DNA from: Subdoligranulum variabile
Lineage (GTDB): Bacteria > Bacillota > Clostridia > Oscillospirales > Ruminococcaceae
Direction of reading: 5' to 3'
DNA: 64,000 nt
NCBI RefSeq assembly: GCF_025152575.1
Contig: NZ_CP102293.1
Span: 2,232,001-2,296,000 of the forward strand
In this document: piece by piece, positions 51,463-61,276 of the stretch
Numbering within the stretch: the first letter of the stretch is position 1
Layout of the letters: every line of letters begins with the position of its first letter
Notes under the pieces: generated by a model
Seen by the model: the letters and a program-made list of their open reading frames with translations, nothing else
Databases searched by the model: none
Told to the model about the DNA's origin: nothing
Position numbers and translations under genes: made by a program

Positions 51463-52332
51463 ATGGATTTCTTACTTGAAGCCCTGACAAATTGGCTGAA
51501 AGAAATGCTGGTGGGCGGTATTATGAGCAACCTTTCGGGGATGTTTGACAGCGTAAACCAACAGGTCGCGGATATATCCGTACAGGTAGGACAGACCCCA
51601 CAGGGATGGAATGGCAGTATTTTCAATATGATTGAGAATCTGTCAAACTCCATCATGGTGCCGATTGCAGGTGTGATCCTGGCTATCGTGATGACCGTAG
51701 ACCTGATCCAGATGATTGCAGACAAGAACAACCTGCATGATGTGGATACCTGGATGATTTTCAAGTGGGTGTTCAAATCAGCTGCTGCCATCCTCATTGT
51801 CACAAACACATGGAATATCGTGATGGGCGTCTTTGATATGGCGCAGAGCGTGGTGGCGCAGGCGGCAGGGATTATCAATTCGGATGCGTCCATTGACATT
51901 TCCTCAGTTATGACCGATCTGGAACCGAGGCTGATGGAAATGGATTTGGGACCGCTGTTCGGACTGTGGTTCCAATCCCTCTTTATTGGCATTACCATGT
52001 GGGCGTTGTATATCTGTATCTTTATCGTTATTTATGGCCGTATGATCGAGATCTACCTTGTAACTTCGGTGGCTCCCGTTCCAATGGCTGCAATGATGGG
52101 TAAAGAATGGGGCGGTATGGGACAGAATTACCTCCGATCCCTGCTGGCACTGGGCTTTCAGGCGTTTCTCATTATCGTCTGTGTGGCAATTTATGCTGTG
52201 CTGGTGCAGAACATCGCTCTGGAAGATGACATCATCATGGCAATCTGGAGCTGCGTGGGCTACACCGTACTGCTATGTTTTACGCTGTTCAAAACCGGAA
52301 GTCTCGCCAAATCAGTCTTTCAGGCGCACTAA
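51463..52332 (+). CDS. VirB6/TrbL-like conjugation membrane protein (CD0415 family)
   Basis: 289 residues, about six membrane helices. The opening MDFLLEALTNWLKEMLVGGIMSNLS and the central LVTSVAPVPMAAMMGKEWGGMGQNYLRSLLALGFQAF match the TrbL/VirB6-type channel protein of Tn1549-like elements. GGAGG precedes the ATG. It would form the inner-membrane part of the transfer channel with PrgI and VirB4. Confidence 0.82.
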   Translation: MDFLLEALTNWLKEMLVGGIMSNLSGMFDSVNQQVADISVQVGQTPQGWNGSIFNMIENLSNSIMVPIAGVILAIVMTVDLIQMIADKNNLHDVDTWMIFKWVFKSAAAILIVTNTWNIVMGVFDMAQSVVAQAAGIINSDASIDISSVMTDLEPRLMEMDLGPLFGLWFQSLFIGITMWALYICIFIVIYGRMIEIYLVTSVAPVPMAAMMGKEWGGMGQNYLRSLLALGFQAFLIIVCVAIYAVLVQNIALEDDIIMAIWSCVGYTVLLCFTLFKTGSLAKSVFQAH

Positions 52333-52352
52333 AACGGAAGGAGGTTTCCACA

Positions 52353-52808
52353 TTGGCTTATGTACCCGTACCCAAGGACTTAACAAAAGTCAAAACAAAG
52401 GTCATGTTCAATCTGACCAAGCGGCAGCTTATCTGCTTCACGGGCGGAGCGCTTATTGGCGTACCGCTTTTCTTTTTGCTCAGAAAACCTACCGGAAACA
52501 GTGTAGCGGCTATGTGTATGATGCTGGTTATGCTGCCCTTCTTTATGCTGGCTATGTACGAAAAGCATGGACAGCCCCTGGAAAAGATCGTGGGCAACAT
52601 TCTCAAAGTAGCTGTGATCCGTCCAAAGCAGCGACCTTACCAGACCAACAACTTTTATGCCGTATTAAAGCGGCAGGAAATGCTCGATAAGGAGGTGTAT
52701 GACATTGTTCACCGCAATAAAAAAATGGCTGCATCGGATGTTCGGAAAAACCGAGGAAAAAACTGTGCAGCCGGTAAAGACAAAGAAAAAGCTGTCCCGC
52801 GCCGATAA
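52353..52808 (+). CDS. PrgI-family conjugation protein (VirB3-like)
   Basis: 151 residues. Starts with TTG (then AYVPVPKDL) behind a GGAAGGAGG site. Two adjacent membrane helices lie at about 29-47 and 50-70 (LICFTGGALIGVPLFFLL, MCMMLVMLPFFMLAMYE), then QPLEKIVGNI and YQTNNFYAVLKRQE. PrgI occupies the VirB3 place beside VirB4. The last ~37 codons overlap the VirB4 gene, an unusually long overlap (110 bases). Confidence 0.85.
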   Translation: MAYVPVPKDLTKVKTKVMFNLTKRQLICFTGGALIGVPLFFLLRKPTGNSVAAMCMMLVMLPFFMLAMYEKHGQPLEKIVGNILKVAVIRPKQRPYQTNNFYAVLKRQEMLDKEVYDIVHRNKKMAASDVRKNRGKNCAAGKDKEKAVPRR

Positions 52809-55167
52809 GAAGCAGATCGAAGCGGCCATTGCCCGCGCTAACCGCACGGACAAAAAAGGAAAATCTGCGCAGGACAGTATCCCTTATGAACGGATGTGGC
52901 CGGACGGAATCTGCCGCGTATCGGACAGCCACTACACAAAGACCATCCAGTTTCAGGACATCAACTATCAGCTCTCCCAAAACGAAGATAAGACGGCAAT
53001 CTTTGAGGGGTGGTGTGATTTCCTCAATTATTTTGACAGCTCGATTCATTTCCAGCTGTCTTTTTTGAACCTTGCGGCATCGGAGGAGACCTTTGCTAAC
53101 TCCATTTCCATCCCGCCCCAGAGGGACGCCTTTGACAGTATCCGCGAGGAATACACCACAATGCTGCAAAATCAGCTGGCCAGAGGTAACAACGGTCTCA
53201 TCAAGACCAAATACCTGACCTTTGGTATCGACGCGGACAGCATCAAAGCCGCCAAGCCCCGTCTGGAGCGTATTGAGACAGATATACTTAATAACTTCAA
53301 GCGTCTTGGTGTAGCTGCCAGAACGCTGGACGGTAAAGAAAGGCTTTTTCAGCTTCATGCGGTATTCCACATGGATGAACAACTCCCGTTTCAGTTTGAA
53401 TGGGACTGGCTGGCTCCTTCCGGTCTGTCCACAAAGGATTTTATTGCACCAAGCTCCTTTGAGTTCCGCACCGGCAAGCAGTTCCGTATGGGCAAGAAAT
53501 ACGGGGCTGTTTCTTTTTTGCAGATTCTCGCACCGGAACTGAATGACCGTTTGCTGGCTGATTTTCTGGATATGGAAAGCTCGCTCATTGTGAGTATGCA
53601 CATTCAGTCGGTGGATCAGGTGAAAGCCATCAAAACGGTAAAGCGGAAGATTACCGACCTGGACCGCAGCAAGATCGAGGAACAGAAAAAAGCAGTCCGT
53701 GCCGGATACGACATGGACATCATTCCATCTGACCTTGCTACCTACGGCAGTGAAGCGAAAAAACTCTTGCAGGATTTGCAGAGCCGCAACGAGAGAATGT
53801 TCCTTTTGACCTTTCTGGTGCTGAACACAGCGGACAATCCCCGTCAGCTTGGCAACAACATTTTCCAGGCAGGCTCCATTGCCCAGAAGTATAACTGTCA
53901 GTTGACCAGGCTGGACTTCCAGCAGGAAGAAGGGCTGATGAGCTGTCTGCCCCTGGGACTCAATCAGATCGAGATCCAGCGAGGACTGACCACCAGTTCT
54001 ACGGCTATCTTTGTACCGTTCACCACACAGGAATTATTCCAGAACGGCAAAGAAGCTCTGTACTATGGCATCAATGCTCTATCCAACAACCTCATCATGG
54101 TGGATCGAAAGCTGCTGAAAAACCCAAACGGCCTGATTTTGGGTACGCCGGGTTCCGGTAAGTCCTTCAGCGCAAAACGAGAAATTGCCAACTGCTTTTT
54201 GCTTACCAGTGATGATGTTATCATCTGTGACCCGGAAGCAGAGTACGCACCTCTGGTGGAGCGTCTGCATGGGCAGGTCATCAAGATCTCGCCTACCTCC
54301 ACCAACTACATCAATCCGATGGATCTGAATCTGGACTATTCGGATGATGAAAGCCCGCTGTCACTCAAGTCTGACTTTATCCTCAGCTTGTGTGAGCTGA
54401 TTGTGGGTGGTAAGGAGGGCTTGCAGCCGGTGCAGAAAACCATCATCGACCGCTGTGTGCGCCTGGTCTATCAGACCTATCTCAATGACCCGCGCCCGGA
54501 GAATATGCCCGTTTTGGAGGATCTGTATAACCTGCTCCGGGAACAGGAAGAAAAGGAAGCTCAGTATATCGCTACGGCCCTTGAAATCTATGTAACCGGC
54601 TCCCTCAATGTATTCAATCACCAGAGCAATGTGGACATCAACAACCGCATTGTCTGCTATGACATCAAGGAACTGGGCAAGCAGCTTAAAAAAATCGGTA
54701 TGCTGGTGGTTCAGGATCAGGTATGGAACCGCGTTACCATCAACCGTGCCGCCCACAAGTCCACCCGTTACTACATCGACGAGATGCACCTGCTTTTGAA
54801 GGAGGAACAGACCGCCGCCTATACGGTAGAAATTTGGAAGCGATTCAGAAAATGGGGCGGTATTCCGACAGGTATCACCCAGAATGTCAAAGACCTTTTG
54901 AGCAGCCGCGAGGTGGAAAATATCTTTGAAAATTCCGACTTCGTGTATATGCTCAACCAGGCAGGCGGAGACCGTCAGATCCTCGCCAAGCAGCTGGGCA
55001 TTTCCACGCACCAGCTTAGCTATGTGACCCACTCCGGTGAGGGCGAGGGCCTGCTGTTCTATGGCTCCACAATTCTGCCTTTCGTGGACCACTTCCCGAA
55101 GAGTACCGAGCTGTACCGCATTATGACCACCAAACCCCAGGAACTGAAAAAGAAGGAGGATGAATGA
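52699..55167 (+). CDS. VirB4-family conjugation ATPase
   Basis: 822 residues. Walker A LGTPGSGKSFSAKRE and Walker B STRYYIDEMHLLL, with GGIPTGITQNVKDLL and FVYMLNQAGGDRQILAKQLGIS downstream, are the VirB4/TraE pattern. It powers the type IV transfer channel. The ATG at 52699 is only 3-4 bases from the GGAGGTG site; the in-frame TTG at 52705 is better spaced and may be the true start. Nested at the end of PrgI. Confidence 0.92.
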   Translation: MTLFTAIKKWLHRMFGKTEEKTVQPVKTKKKLSRADKKQIEAAIARANRTDKKGKSAQDSIPYERMWPDGICRVSDSHYTKTIQFQDINYQLSQNEDKTAIFEGWCDFLNYFDSSIHFQLSFLNLAASEETFANSISIPPQRDAFDSIREEYTTMLQNQLARGNNGLIKTKYLTFGIDADSIKAAKPRLERIETDILNNFKRLGVAARTLDGKERLFQLHAVFHMDEQLPFQFEWDWLAPSGLSTKDFIAPSSFEFRTGKQFRMGKKYGAVSFLQILAPELNDRLLADFLDMESSLIVSMHIQSVDQVKAIKTVKRKITDLDRSKIEEQKKAVRAGYDMDIIPSDLATYGSEAKKLLQDLQSRNERMFLLTFLVLNTADNPRQLGNNIFQAGSIAQKYNCQLTRLDFQQEEGLMSCLPLGLNQIEIQRGLTTSSTAIFVPFTTQELFQNGKEALYYGINALSNNLIMVDRKLLKNPNGLILGTPGSGKSFSAKREIANCFLLTSDDVIICDPEAEYAPLVERLHGQVIKISPTSTNYINPMDLNLDYSDDESPLSLKSDFILSLCELIVGGKEGLQPVQKTIIDRCVRLVYQTYLNDPRPENMPVLEDLYNLLREQEEKEAQYIATALEIYVTGSLNVFNHQSNVDINNRIVCYDIKELGKQLKKIGMLVVQDQVWNRVTINRAAHKSTRYYIDEMHLLLKEEQTAAYTVEIWKRFRKWGGIPTGITQNVKDLLSSREVENIFENSDFVYMLNQAGGDRQILAKQLGISTHQLSYVTHSGEGEGLLFYGSTILPFVDHFPKSTELYRIMTTKPQELKKKEDE

Positions 55168-55547
55168 TGATGAACCCCAACATTTTGAATCAAAACCCGC
55201 TGATGTTTTTTGACAGGGCGGTAAATGCCCAGCGCAGCCAGCTGCTTACGGTCATGGCCGATGCGGTAAGTGAGTGCCGCACGGCGGCAGATCAGGCAGC
55301 CGAACTGAATGAGACCGGTCAGGTGGGGCTGCTCCGTCTGGCAGAGGTCTGGAGCACCATCCGTGCCAAGGAAGGTATGGGCGGTCTGGTTCTGGAAGGA
55401 ACCGAAGCGAAAATCCTGTCCGATGTGGTGGCACAGTTTTACGCCTACCTGTCCGGTTGTATGTTCAACGATCCTGTGGGAATGGCCATTTATGCAGAGC
55501 TGCACTACATGATGTCCTCCCTCATGCTGGGAGAATGGTTTGAATAA
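55164..55547 (+). CDS. DUF3851-like ICE protein
   Basis: 127 residues, mostly helical, no membrane segment. Begins MMMNPNILNQNPLMFFDRAVNAQ; three consecutive ATG codons (55164, 55167, 55170) follow AAGGAGG, so the precise start is uncertain. Conserved position between VirB4 and the CHAP protein in Tn1549-type elements suggests DUF3851, but this is recalled, not searched. Its stop overlaps the next start. Confidence 0.6.
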   Translation: MMMNPNILNQNPLMFFDRAVNAQRSQLLTVMADAVSECRTAADQAAELNETGQVGLLRLAEVWSTIRAKEGMGGLVLEGTEAKILSDVVAQFYAYLSGCMFNDPVGMAIYAELHYMMSSLMLGEWFE

Positions 55548-57276
55548 GGAGCCGCGCCTGCGCTTTACTGATGAGGAACGGTCTGATCCTGCACTGGAAA
55601 AGCCGATCCGTAAAGCGGAGAAAGCTGCGGCTAGAGCAGATAAGGCGCAGGCCAATATCCCAAAGAAAAAGGTCAGGCAGACGGTCATTGACCCGGATAC
55701 CGGAAAAAAGACCTCGAAGCTGACCTTTGAGGACAAGAAAAAGCCACCCTCCAAAGTTTCTCAAGGAGTCAGGGAAGCTCCCGTCTATCTGGTCGCAGGC
55801 AAGCTACACAAAGAGATCCGGGAAACAGAGCAGGACAATGTGGGCGTGGAAAGCGCCCACAAGTCCGAGGAAGCGGTGGAGACCGGCGCTTATCTGGTGC
55901 GGGAGGGCTATCGCAGCCACAAGCTGAAGCCATACCGCAAAGCAGCACAGGCAGAGCGCCAACTGGAAAAGGCAAATGTAAATGTTCTGTACCAGAAATC
56001 TTTACAGGAAAATCCCCAGTTTGCCAGCAACCCTCTTTCCCGCTGGCAGCAAAAGCAGGCCATCAAAAAGCAGTATGCCGCCGCCAAACACGCCGGTCAG
56101 ACTGCCGGAAATACCGCCCAGGCTGCATCCAAAACCGGAAAAGCCGCAAGGACGGTAAAAGAAAAGGCACAGCAGGCAGGGGCGTTCGTCATGCGCCACA
56201 AGAAGGGTTTCCTGATGGCAGGGGTTTTGTTCCTCATTACCTGTATGCTGATGAATACCATGTCCTCCTGCTCCATGATGGCGCAGAGCATCGGTTCCGT
56301 TCTCTCCGGCACCACTTATCCGTCGGATGACCCGGAAATGTTGGCAGTGGAGGCAGATTATGCAGTCAGAGAAGTCCAGCTGCAGGAGGAAATCGACAAC
56401 ATTGAAAGCAGCCACCCAGGGTATGACGAGTATCGCTATGACCTTGGTATGATCGGCCATGACCCTCATGAGCTGGCAGCATTTCTGTCTGCCGTCTTGC
56501 AAGGTTACACCCAGCAGAGCGCTCAGGCAGAGCTGGCGCGTGTGTTTGCAGCACAGTATCAGCTGACGCTTACTGAGGAAGTGGAGATTCGCTACCGCAC
56601 GGAGACCTCCACCGACCCGGAGACCGGCGAGACCACCTCAGAAGAAGTCCCCTATGAGTATTACATTTTGAATGTGAAACTCACCAGCAAGCCCATTTCC
56701 GCTGTGGCGTCGGAGTTACTGACCCCGGAGCAGATGGAAATGTATCAGGTCTACCGACAGACCATGGGCAATAAGTCGTTGTTGTTTGGCGGCGGTTCCC
56801 CTGATACCAGCGGCTCGGAAGATCTGTCCGGTGTGCAGTTCATTAACGGTACCCGCCCCGGCAATCCTCAGCTGGTGGAACTGGCCAAGCGTCAGGTGGG
56901 CAATGTGGGCGGCTATCCTTATTGGAGCTGGTATGGCTTTGACAGCCGCGTGGAGTGGTGCGCCTGCTTTGTATCCTGGTGTTATAACCAGGCTGGAAAA
57001 AGTGAACCGCGCTTTGCAGGCTGTGAGTGGCAGGGCGTTCCGTGGTTCCAGTCTCATGGACAATGGGGTGCAAGAGGCTATAATAATCTGGCTCCCGGAG
57101 ATGCAATTTTCTTTGATTGGGATTTGGATGGGACAGCAGACCATGTGGGTATCGTGATCGGTACGGATGGCAGCCGTGTTTATACTGTGGAGGGAAATTC
57201 CGGCGATGCCTGCAAGATCAAAAGTTATGACCTGAATTATCAAAGCATTAAAGGCTATGGTCTGATGAACTGGTAA
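55540..57276 (+). CDS. CHAP-domain peptidoglycan hydrolase of transfer module (CD1108 family)
   Basis: 578 residues. A long basic, Ala/Lys-rich cytoplasmic region (about 1-215) precedes one membrane helix (GFLMAGVLFLITCMLMNTM) and an outer part. The C-terminal CHAP/NlpC-type domain has RVEWCACFVSWCYN (Cys474/Cys476; the second is the likely nucleophile) and DHVGIVIG (His535). It would open the cell wall for the transfer channel, the VirB1-like role. Overlaps the previous gene by 8 bases. Confidence 0.85.
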   Translation: MNKEPRLRFTDEERSDPALEKPIRKAEKAAARADKAQANIPKKKVRQTVIDPDTGKKTSKLTFEDKKKPPSKVSQGVREAPVYLVAGKLHKEIRETEQDNVGVESAHKSEEAVETGAYLVREGYRSHKLKPYRKAAQAERQLEKANVNVLYQKSLQENPQFASNPLSRWQQKQAIKKQYAAAKHAGQTAGNTAQAASKTGKAARTVKEKAQQAGAFVMRHKKGFLMAGVLFLITCMLMNTMSSCSMMAQSIGSVLSGTTYPSDDPEMLAVEADYAVREVQLQEEIDNIESSHPGYDEYRYDLGMIGHDPHELAAFLSAVLQGYTQQSAQAELARVFAAQYQLTLTEEVEIRYRTETSTDPETGETTSEEVPYEYYILNVKLTSKPISAVASELLTPEQMEMYQVYRQTMGNKSLLFGGGSPDTSGSEDLSGVQFINGTRPGNPQLVELAKRQVGNVGGYPYWSWYGFDSRVEWCACFVSWCYNQAGKSEPRFAGCEWQGVPWFQSHGQWGARGYNNLAPGDAIFFDWDLDGTADHVGIVIGTDGSRVYTVEGNSGDACKIKSYDLNYQSIKGYGLMNW

Positions 57277-57304
57277 CAGACTTTGTGGAAAGGAGTGAAC
57301 GGTT

Positions 57305-57556
57305 ATGGCAAAAAACAAAATTGAGCGCATTGACCAGGAGATTACAAAGGTCCGCGAGAAGATCGCAGAGTATCAGGAAAAGCTCAAGGCGCTGGAAGCA
57401 CAGAAAACCGAGGCAGAAAATCTGGAGATCGTCCAGATGGTGCGCGCCCTGCGTATGACCCCGACCCAGTTGAGCGCCATGCTGTCCGGTGGCACAGTTC
57501 CCGGCAGTTTGGCTGATGAAAATAACGAACAGGAGGAAAACAGCTATGAGGAATAA
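57305..57556 (+). CDS. DUF4315-family coiled-coil protein
   Basis: 83 residues. [33 protein letters not shown] is a continuous coiled coil followed by [20 protein letters not shown], the DUF4315 pattern. It always sits between the CHAP and DUF4366 genes in this element type. AAAGGAG precedes the ATG; its end overlaps the next gene by 11 bases. Confidence 0.8.
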   Translation: MAKNKIERIDQEITKVREKIAEYQEKLKALEAQKTEAENLEIVQMVRALRMTPTQLSAMLSGGTVPGSLADENNEQEENSYEE

Positions 57557-58310
57557 ACGATTGCTCCGAACACTTTCCGCCTTTTGCCTGACAATGGTTG
57601 TGGCATTTGGCTTTACGATCCCTGCTTTTGCACAGGGGTCAGAACAGGCTCCGGCGGCACCGGCAGAGGATTCTACCAATGATAGCAATGTGATTGTGGA
57701 AGAAACAGAACCAGCACCGGCACTTACACCGGAGGGGAATGCGGCACTGGTGGATGATTTTGGAGGTAATAAGCAGCTCATTACTGTTACCACCAAGGCT
57801 GGCAATTATTTTTACATTTTGATCGACAGGGCGAATGAGGATAAAAAGACTGCTGTTCATTTTCTGAACCAGGTGGATGAAGCGGATTTGATGGCACTGA
57901 TGGAAGATGAAAATGTCAAAGAGAAGCCGGCTGCTGTGTGTAGCTGCACGACAAAATGTGAAGCAGGGGCAGTCAATACGGCTTGTCCGGTCTGTGCAAC
58001 TGATAAGAGTAAATGTACGGGCAAAGCACCGGAACCTCCGGCAGAAACACCGGAACCGGAAAAAGAGAAGCCTGCCGGACTGAACCCGGCTGCGATAGTC
58101 CTTTTGCTGGCTCTGCTTGGAGGCGGTGGCGTATTTGCCTACTTGAAGCTCATTAAGAATAAGCCTAAGACCAAGGGCAATGACAGTCTGGACGATTATG
58201 ATTATGGCGAGGAAGATTCCGAGGAATGGGAAACCGAAAATGAGGAGTCAGATGAGCCTGACGCTGGCGGGGGCAGCACAGAAGATGATGATGAGGACAG
58301 TGTGAAATGA
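57546..58310 (+). CDS. DUF4366-family secreted membrane protein (CD1107 family)
   Basis: 254 residues. A signal peptide (about 1-30, [19 protein letters not shown]), an outer domain with [44 protein letters not shown], a cysteine group ([19 protein letters not shown]), one membrane helix ([19 protein letters not shown]) and a very acidic cytoplasmic tail. Surface protein of the transfer module; the role is unknown. The start at 57546 has an AGGAGG site within the previous gene. Confidence 0.82.
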   Translation: MRNKRLLRTLSAFCLTMVVAFGFTIPAFAQGSEQAPAAPAEDSTNDSNVIVEETEPAPALTPEGNAALVDDFGGNKQLITVTTKAGNYFYILIDRANEDKKTAVHFLNQVDEADLMALMEDENVKEKPAAVCSCTTKCEAGAVNTACPVCATDKSKCTGKAPEPPAETPEPEKEKPAGLNPAAIVLLLALLGGGGVFAYLKLIKNKPKTKGNDSLDDYDYGEEDSEEWETENEESDEPDAGGGSTEDDDEDSVK

Positions 58311-58501
58311 CCCGTTTCACAGACAGTCCCTATGAACGCATGATGACACGCAGGCCGGAGGGCGGGAGGGAAACTTCCCGTCCTCATTCTTTATCCCACA
58401 ACCACCCCTGCTATGGTTGCGGGAGTTATGGAAGTCCCTGCGTAGGTATCTGCCATCGTGAGATGGAACGCTGGCTCAAAGAAAGGAAACGAAAAAAATG
58501 A
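58307..58501 (+). CDS. Small cysteine-containing ICE protein
   Basis: 64 residues. [30 protein letters not shown] has a CxxC and a further Cys pair that could bind zinc, with a basic C terminus. Linked by an ATGA overlap at both ends to its neighbours, which supports it as a real gene. No family recognised. Confidence 0.6.
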   Translation: MTRFTDSPYERMMTRRPEGGRETSRPHSLSHNHPCYGCGSYGSPCVGICHREMERWLKERKRKK

Positions 58502-59181
58502 GTGTTCTGATTATATTTATCAAGCTGATTGCTGTTTTTGACCTGCTTGTGATCGCCGTGTATTTTGGCGGCGACATTCTTTCTACCATGTTAAACAAAC
58601 TTTGGAGAAAGCCAAAGCAAGATGATCCCTTTGATTTCTCCTTAGATACCACGACAGTTTCATTGTCCATAGATTCTATCCGTCAGCTTTATTCCGGTGA
58701 CGCGGCAGATTTTGTGGAAGAAAAGATCCTGCCAAATGCGGAGAAAACAATGGCCGTTTTGACGGAACAAGAACAGACGGCGGCTCATCTGCTCTTATCC
58801 GCTCTGATCGGTTTTCTTGCAGCAGAAGCTCCTATGGATGAACAGAGCTTTCCTTTGATGATGGAACTTCTGAACTGCATGGAAGGGGAAAAAGAAGATG
58901 GTTGTCAGGATGCAGTAGATAGTTTACTTGAAGATGCCGCCTGCAATACCCGCCGTCACGAAGAATATTACAGCAATTATCAACGCTACCAGCTGATGCA
59001 GGTGGATAAAACCCGTGTCATTTTGGCTTGCCGTATCATCATCAATGACCTGCTGGGGAAACTGTACCGCTATGACTACCGGTTTGGTTATAACCTGCTA
59101 CTGGATGAGGAAAACAGCATAGAGAAAAAACTGCACACGCCTGTGCGGGAAGAATGGGAGGCTGAAGATGATGAGATATAA
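58498..59181 (+). CDS. Membrane-anchored protein with a VirD4-like all-alpha segment
   Basis: 227 residues. One N-terminal membrane helix (about 2-24) and a soluble helical remainder. Residues about 96-186 align with residues about 268-355 of the VirD4 protein of the same ICE: LLLSALIGFLAAEAPMDEQ versus LLYCALIGYIHYEAPVEEQ, then E(L/F)(L/I)N.ME and QRYQL versus KKYKL. There is no Walker A or B, so it cannot hydrolyse ATP. It may bind a partner or substrate that VirD4 also contacts. The stop lies 14 bases inside topB. Confidence 0.65.
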   Translation: MSVLIIFIKLIAVFDLLVIAVYFGGDILSTMLNKLWRKPKQDDPFDFSLDTTTVSLSIDSIRQLYSGDAADFVEEKILPNAEKTMAVLTEQEQTAAHLLLSALIGFLAAEAPMDEQSFPLMMELLNCMEGEKEDGCQDAVDSLLEDAACNTRRHEEYYSNYQRYQLMQVDKTRVILACRIIINDLLGKLYRYDYRFGYNLLLDEENSIEKKLHTPVREEWEAEDDEI

Positions 59182-61276
59182 ACTGGTAATCGCTGAAAAA
59201 CCATCGGTTGCACAAAGTCTGGCCGCCGTGATCGGCGCGACTGCTCGTAAGGACGGCTATCTGGAGGGGAACGGCTGGCGTGTCAGCTGGTGCGTGGGCC
59301 ATCTGGCCGGTCTTGCGGATGCAGACAGTTATGATCCCAAGTATGCCAAGTGGCGATATGATGACCTGCCTATTCTGCCGGAGCATTGGCAGATGGTGGT
59401 GGGAAAGGATAAGAAAAAGCAGTTTGATATTCTCAAAAAGCTGATGAACGCCCCGGATGTGACCGAAGTGGTAAATGCCTGCGATGCCGGACGCGAGGGC
59501 GAGCTGATCTTCCGCAGCGTCTATGAGCTGGCAGGCTGTCAAAAGCCGATGAAAAGGCTCTGGATTTCTTCAATGGAGGACTCCGCCATAAGGGAAGGCT
59601 TTACAAACCTGCGCCCCGGTGCGGACTATGACGGACTTCGAGATGCTGCCCTCTGCCGTGCCAAGGCCGACTGGCTGGTGGGGATCAATGCGACAAGGCT
59701 TTTTTCCGTGCTGTACCACCGCACCCTCAACATCGGGCGCGTTATGTCCCCAACGCTGGCGCTCATTGTCCAACGAGAAGCTGAGATCGACACCTTTAAG
59801 CCGGTTCCCTTTTATACCGTGGCGCTGGAGCTGCCCGGTCTTACCGTATCCGGGGAGCGTATGAGTGACCGAGCAAGCGCAGAGCAGCTGAAAGAAGCCT
59901 GTCAGGGTGCAGCTGTCACAATCAAAAAAGTGGAGTGCAAGGAAAAGTCCGAAAAGCCGCCTGCCCTCTATGACCTGACTACTCTGCAAAGAGATGCCAA
60001 CCGCCTGCTTGGATTTACAGCCCAGCAGACCCTGGACTATCTGCAAAGCCTGTATGAAAAGAAGCTCTGCACCTATCCCCGTACTGACAGCCGCTATCTG
60101 ACCGGTGATATGGCAGACAGCCTGCCGGTGTTGGTGAATCTGGTTGCCAATGCTATGCTGTTTCGCAAAGGGATCGCCATTACCTGTGATCCGCAGACAG
60201 TCATCAACGATAAGAAAGTAACCGACCACCACGCAGTAATCCCTACCAGAAATCTCAAGGATGCAGACCTTTCTGCCCTTCCTGCGGGAGAAAAAGCGGT
60301 GCTGGAGCTGGTGGCCCTGCGTCTGCTGTGTGCAGTGGCCCAGCCCCATATCTATTCGGAAACCGTTGTGATTGCAGCGTGTGCCGGTAGGGAGTTTACC
60401 GCCAAAGGAAAAACGGTGAAGCACCCCGGATGGAAAGCACTGGAGGACGCCTACCGTGCCAAAATGAAGGATGCAGAGCCGAAAAAAGAGGGCGCAGAGA
60501 AAGCCCTGCCGGAGCTGACTGAAGGACAGACCCTTTCGGTTGCTGCGGCAATCGTCAAAGAAGGCAAAAGCAGTCCGCCTCAGCACTTTACGGAGGATAC
60601 CCTATTGTCCGCGATGGAGACTGCCGGAAAAGAGGATATGCCGGAGGATGCCGAGCGAAAAGGTTTGGGGACACCGGCCACCCGTGCCGGTATTTTGGAA
60701 AAGCTGGTATCTGCCGGTTTTCTGGAACGAAAAAAGAACAGGAAAACGGTGCAGCTTCTCCCTTCCCACGATGCAGTTTCCCTGATCACCGTTCTGCCGG
60801 AACAGCTGCAATCTCCGCTTTTGACTGCCGAGTGGGAGTACCGCCTGGGCGAGATCGAGCGCGGGCAGCTTGCCCTGGAGGAGTTTTTAGACGGTATCAG
60901 TGCCATGCTGAAAGATCTGGTGGGGACTTATCAGGTCATCAAGGGAACCGAGTACCTGTTTGCCCCGCCCCGTGAGGTGGTAGGCAAATGCCCTCGCTGC
61001 GGTGGGGAAGTTGCAGAACTGCAAAAAGGCTTCTTCTGTCAGAATGATTCTTGCAAATTTGCAATCTGGAAAAATAACAAATGGTGGGCTGCCAAGAAAA
61101 AACAGCCGACCAAGGCTGTGGTGTCTGCACTGCTTAACGATGGCCGTGTCCATGTGACGGGCCTATATTCGGAGAAAACCGGAAAGACCTACGATGCCGC
61201 TGTGGTTTTGGAGGATGATGGACAGTACGCCAACTTCAAGCTGGAATTTGACCAGCGGAAAGGAGGCAGCCGATGA
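59168..61276 (+). CDS. topB: DNA topoisomerase III
   Basis: 702 residues. Toprim motifs LVIAEKPSVAQSLA and DAGREGE (106-112), the catalytic Tyr303 in LCTYPRTDSRYL, and a C-terminal zinc-ribbon CPRCGGEVAELQKGFFC. Typical ICE-borne TopB, used in processing or decatenating transferred DNA. The start codon lies inside the previous gene. Its own stop overlaps the next ATG. Confidence 0.95.
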   Translation: MMRYKLVIAEKPSVAQSLAAVIGATARKDGYLEGNGWRVSWCVGHLAGLADADSYDPKYAKWRYDDLPILPEHWQMVVGKDKKKQFDILKKLMNAPDVTEVVNACDAGREGELIFRSVYELAGCQKPMKRLWISSMEDSAIREGFTNLRPGADYDGLRDAALCRAKADWLVGINATRLFSVLYHRTLNIGRVMSPTLALIVQREAEIDTFKPVPFYTVALELPGLTVSGERMSDRASAEQLKEACQGAAVTIKKVECKEKSEKPPALYDLTTLQRDANRLLGFTAQQTLDYLQSLYEKKLCTYPRTDSRYLTGDMADSLPVLVNLVANAMLFRKGIAITCDPQTVINDKKVTDHHAVIPTRNLKDADLSALPAGEKAVLELVALRLLCAVAQPHIYSETVVIAACAGREFTAKGKTVKHPGWKALEDAYRAKMKDAEPKKEGAEKALPELTEGQTLSVAAAIVKEGKSSPPQHFTEDTLLSAMETAGKEDMPEDAERKGLGTPATRAGILEKLVSAGFLERKKNRKTVQLLPSHDAVSLITVLPEQLQSPLLTAEWEYRLGEIERGQLALEEFLDGISAMLKDLVGTYQVIKGTEYLFAPPREVVGKCPRCGGEVAELQKGFFCQNDSCKFAIWKNNKWWAAKKKQPTKAVVSALLNDGRVHVTGLYSEKTGKTYDAAVVLEDDGQYANFKLEFDQRKGGSR

